The translations under genes and the position numbers were made by a program. Source: Beijerinckia mobilis (GTDB lineage: Bacteria > Pseudomonadota > Alphaproteobacteria > Rhizobiales > Beijerinckiaceae). From it: a DNA stretch of 64,000 bases. The stretch is taken from assembly GCF_000745425.1 (NCBI RefSeq), contig NZ_JQJH01000001.1, forward strand, positions 372,001 through 436,000, in the 5' to 3' direction. Shown one piece after another: positions 62,761 through 64,000 of the stretch (position 1 is its first letter; every line of letters starts with the position of its first letter). The notes below the pieces were generated by a model. It was not told where the DNA came from, searched no databases, and was given only the letters and a program-made list of their open reading frames with translations.

Positions 62761-63681
62761 TCAACGCCGAACCTTGATCGTGAACAGGCCTTGCGGACGG
62801 ATCATCAGAATGATGACGACGCCAAGCAAGGTGAGGACTTTCGCCATCGAACCTGAGAGGAAGAATTCGAGCGTCGATTGCGTCTGCGAAATGGTGAAAG
62901 CCGAGGCGATGACGCCGAAGAGGCTCTGCGCGCCGCCGAAGACGACAACCAGAAACGTGTCGACGATATAGAGCTGACCGGAGGTCGGACCGGTCGAGCC
63001 GATCATGGTGAAGGCGGATCCCGCAATGCCGGCGATGCCGCAGCCGAGTCCGAATGTATAACGATCGGTCTTTTCCGTATTGATGCCGACCGCTCCGGCC
63101 ATCACCCGGTTCTGCATGACCGCGCGAACCTGTTTGCCCCAGGCCGAGCGATAGAGCAGAAGATACACAGCGAGCGTAATGACGATAGTGAGGCCCATGA
63201 CGAAGAGGCCATTGATCTGGACCTCGATCGACCCGGTAACCGGCAGTGAGCCCATCATCCATTGCGGCAGATCGACGCCCACCTCGCGCGCGCCGAAGAT
63301 CGAGCGGTAGCTCTGCTGGAGGATGAGGCTCAGGCCCCATGTGGCGAGCAACGTATCGAGCGGCCGCTTGTAGAGAAAGCGGATGAGGCTCCATTCGACG
63401 AAGAGACCAAGCGCACCCGAGGCCAGAAAGGCCACCGCCATCGCGACGAAGAAATAGATCGGATAAAGCGACGGCAGATAGGCCTGAAACACGAGGGACG
63501 TGAGATAGGTCATATAGGCGCCGAGGATCATGAACTCGCCATGCGCCATGTTGATGACCCCCATCTGGCCGAAGATGATCGCCAGACCCAGGGCCATCAG
63601 GACGAAGATCGAGAACAGGATCAGGCCCGAAAATGCCTGCATCACGAAGATCGAACCGAGATCGCCAAGCGAATAATCCAT
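62761..63681 (-). CDS. urtB: Urea/short-chain-amide ABC transporter permease (UrtB-type)
   Basis: 306-residue LivH-like permease. LGLAIIFGQMGVINMAHGEF is diagnostic of UrtB, as are MAGAVGINTEKTDRYTFGLG and STGPTSGQLYIVDTFLVVVF. The ATG at 63681 (MDYSLGDLGSIFV) is preferred; the frame is open for 32 codons upstream with no transporter-like features. The large periplasmic N-terminal domain seen in some UrtB proteins is absent. Confidence 0.94.
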   Translation of the reverse strand: MDYSLGDLGSIFVMQAFSGLILFSIFVLMALGLAIIFGQMGVINMAHGEFMILGAYMTYLTSLVFQAYLPSLYPIYFFVAMAVAFLASGALGLFVEWSLIRFLYKRPLDTLLATWGLSLILQQSYRSIFGAREVGVDLPQWMMGSLPVTGSIEVQINGLFVMGLTIVITLAVYLLLYRSAWGKQVRAVMQNRVMAGAVGINTEKTDRYTFGLGCGIAGIAGSAFTMIGSTGPTSGQLYIVDTFLVVVFGGAQSLFGVIASAFTISQTQSTLEFFLSGSMAKVLTLLGVVIILMIRPQGLFTIKVRR

Positions 63682-63854
63682 GGATATCGCCTTTCCCGAA
63701 CAGGGGCCCAGCACCGGAAGGCGAGACGGTTTCCCCTGCCCGGCACTCGACGCATCGTGGGATTGAAGAGGCATCACACGCGGGCAAACCTCGCGGGCGG
63801 TGCTTCAAGGATGGCGCGCCAGCCTCGAAGACCGGCGCGCTGGTTCAACGGATC

Positions 63855-63880
63855 ATTGATATCCCTTATTGATATCCCTT
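63855..63880. repeat. 13-bp tandem duplication at the urtA stop
   Basis: ATTGATATCCCTT occurs twice in direct succession. The urtA stop codon (63866-63868) spans the junction; either copy alone would also give a stop right after the final Gln. Confidence 0.85.
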
Positions 63881-64000
63881 GGGGAACGGGTTCGGCTCGA
63901 CGAGGTCGGGCGTCTCATAGACGACCTCGAACTGGCCGTTGACTTGCGCCTTGCCAACCCGCGTCCGGCTCCACAGATGATGGTTTGGATGGATGCGGAC
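63866..64000 (-). CDS. urtA: Urea/short-chain-amide binding protein UrtA-type, C-terminal 44 residues
   Basis: Only the gene end is in the window. On the reverse strand it reads VRIHPNHHLWSRTRVGKAQV, NGQFEVVYETPDLVEPNPFP and KGYQ, then TAA. The pattern of a His-rich strand followed by GxFxVVYExPxxxxPxPFP is the C-terminus of UrtA/FmdD-type binding proteins. It is first in the operon, 184 bases before urtB; that longer gap may hold a hairpin lowering downstream expression, which is common after binding-protein genes, but none was clear. Confidence 0.85.
   Translation of the reverse strand, partial: VRIHPNHHLWSRTRVGKAQVNGQFEVVYETPDLVEPNPFPKGYQ

Noticed and set aside
62747-63808. 353-codon reverse-strand frame over urtB
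   Set aside because: Alternative frame of the permease gene; Arg/His-rich without membrane segments.
1-64000. CRISPR array
   Set aside because: Repeats present are dispersed palindromes and protein-coding periodicity (144 bp at 50-51 kb), not short repeats with regular unique spacers.

Overview
The window reads as chromosomal DNA of an alphaproteobacterium, most likely Hyphomicrobiales (Rhizobiales) and possibly Beijerinckiaceae. This rests on gene content and neighbourhoods (ihfB/sppA/rpsA/cmk core genes, a FYDLN acid-domain protein, a FixL/FixJ-like two-component set, EnvC-ctpA-rppH), moderately high GC in genes, and AT-rich spacers seeded with palindromic repeats. No rRNA, CRISPR array, phage or intact insertion sequence was seen. 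There is one tRNA (Ala, GGC).

Layout. (1) 1-4.8 kb: the N-terminal part of a TonB-dependent receptor, divergent from an NtaA/SnaA/DszA-type FMN monooxygenase and an orphan sulfonate-type binding protein. (2) 4.8-7.7 kb: a two-gene molybdenum hydroxylase of the IorAB type. (3) 8.1-17.6 kb: a translationally coupled RND efflux operon (OprM/NodT-like channel, fusion protein, two permeases). (4) 17.7-32.1 kb: housekeeping genes (msrQ, trpF, lapA-like, ihfB, sppA, rppH, ctpA, envC-like, rlmH, rsfS, opgD-like, Hsp70-like, rpsA). (5) 32.5-37.6 kb: a peroxiredoxin, a DUF4239 membrane protein and a TolA/TonB-like protein sit between rpsA and cmk; then a FYDLN protein and tRNA-Ala. (6) 38.2-49.3 kb: an accessory region that looks devoted to sulfur acquisition, with an Ssu-like ABC transporter, a short rhodanese-like protein, an SfnB/DszC-like acyl-CoA-dehydrogenase-fold flavoprotein, a second binding protein, tonB-exbB-exbD and a porin. 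(7) 49.3-53.8 kb: gene-poor and AT-rich, holding a protein built of 48-residue TPR-like repeats, a small secreted protein and a large hairpin. (8) 53.8-58.1 kb: a sensor kinase whose frame is broken at a run of ten G, an AraC regulator plus a decayed AraC remnant, and two response regulators. (9) 58.4-64 kb: formamidase (fmdA), fmdB and a complete urea/short-chain-amide ABC transporter (urtEDCB and the end of urtA).

How it fits together: the two outer regions look like nutrient scavenging. Sulfur from organosulfur compounds would enter by a TonB-dependent receptor or porin, be captured by binding proteins and the Ssu-like ABC importer, and be released by flavin monooxygenases. Nitrogen from formamide or urea would enter through the Urt-type transporter and be released by formamidase.

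The most notable non-gene signals are a family of roughly 100-bp composite palindromic elements placed just after genes (two of them supply the stop codon), a perfect 48-bp palindrome, a 20-bp-arm hairpin, and the G10 tract in the sensor kinase.
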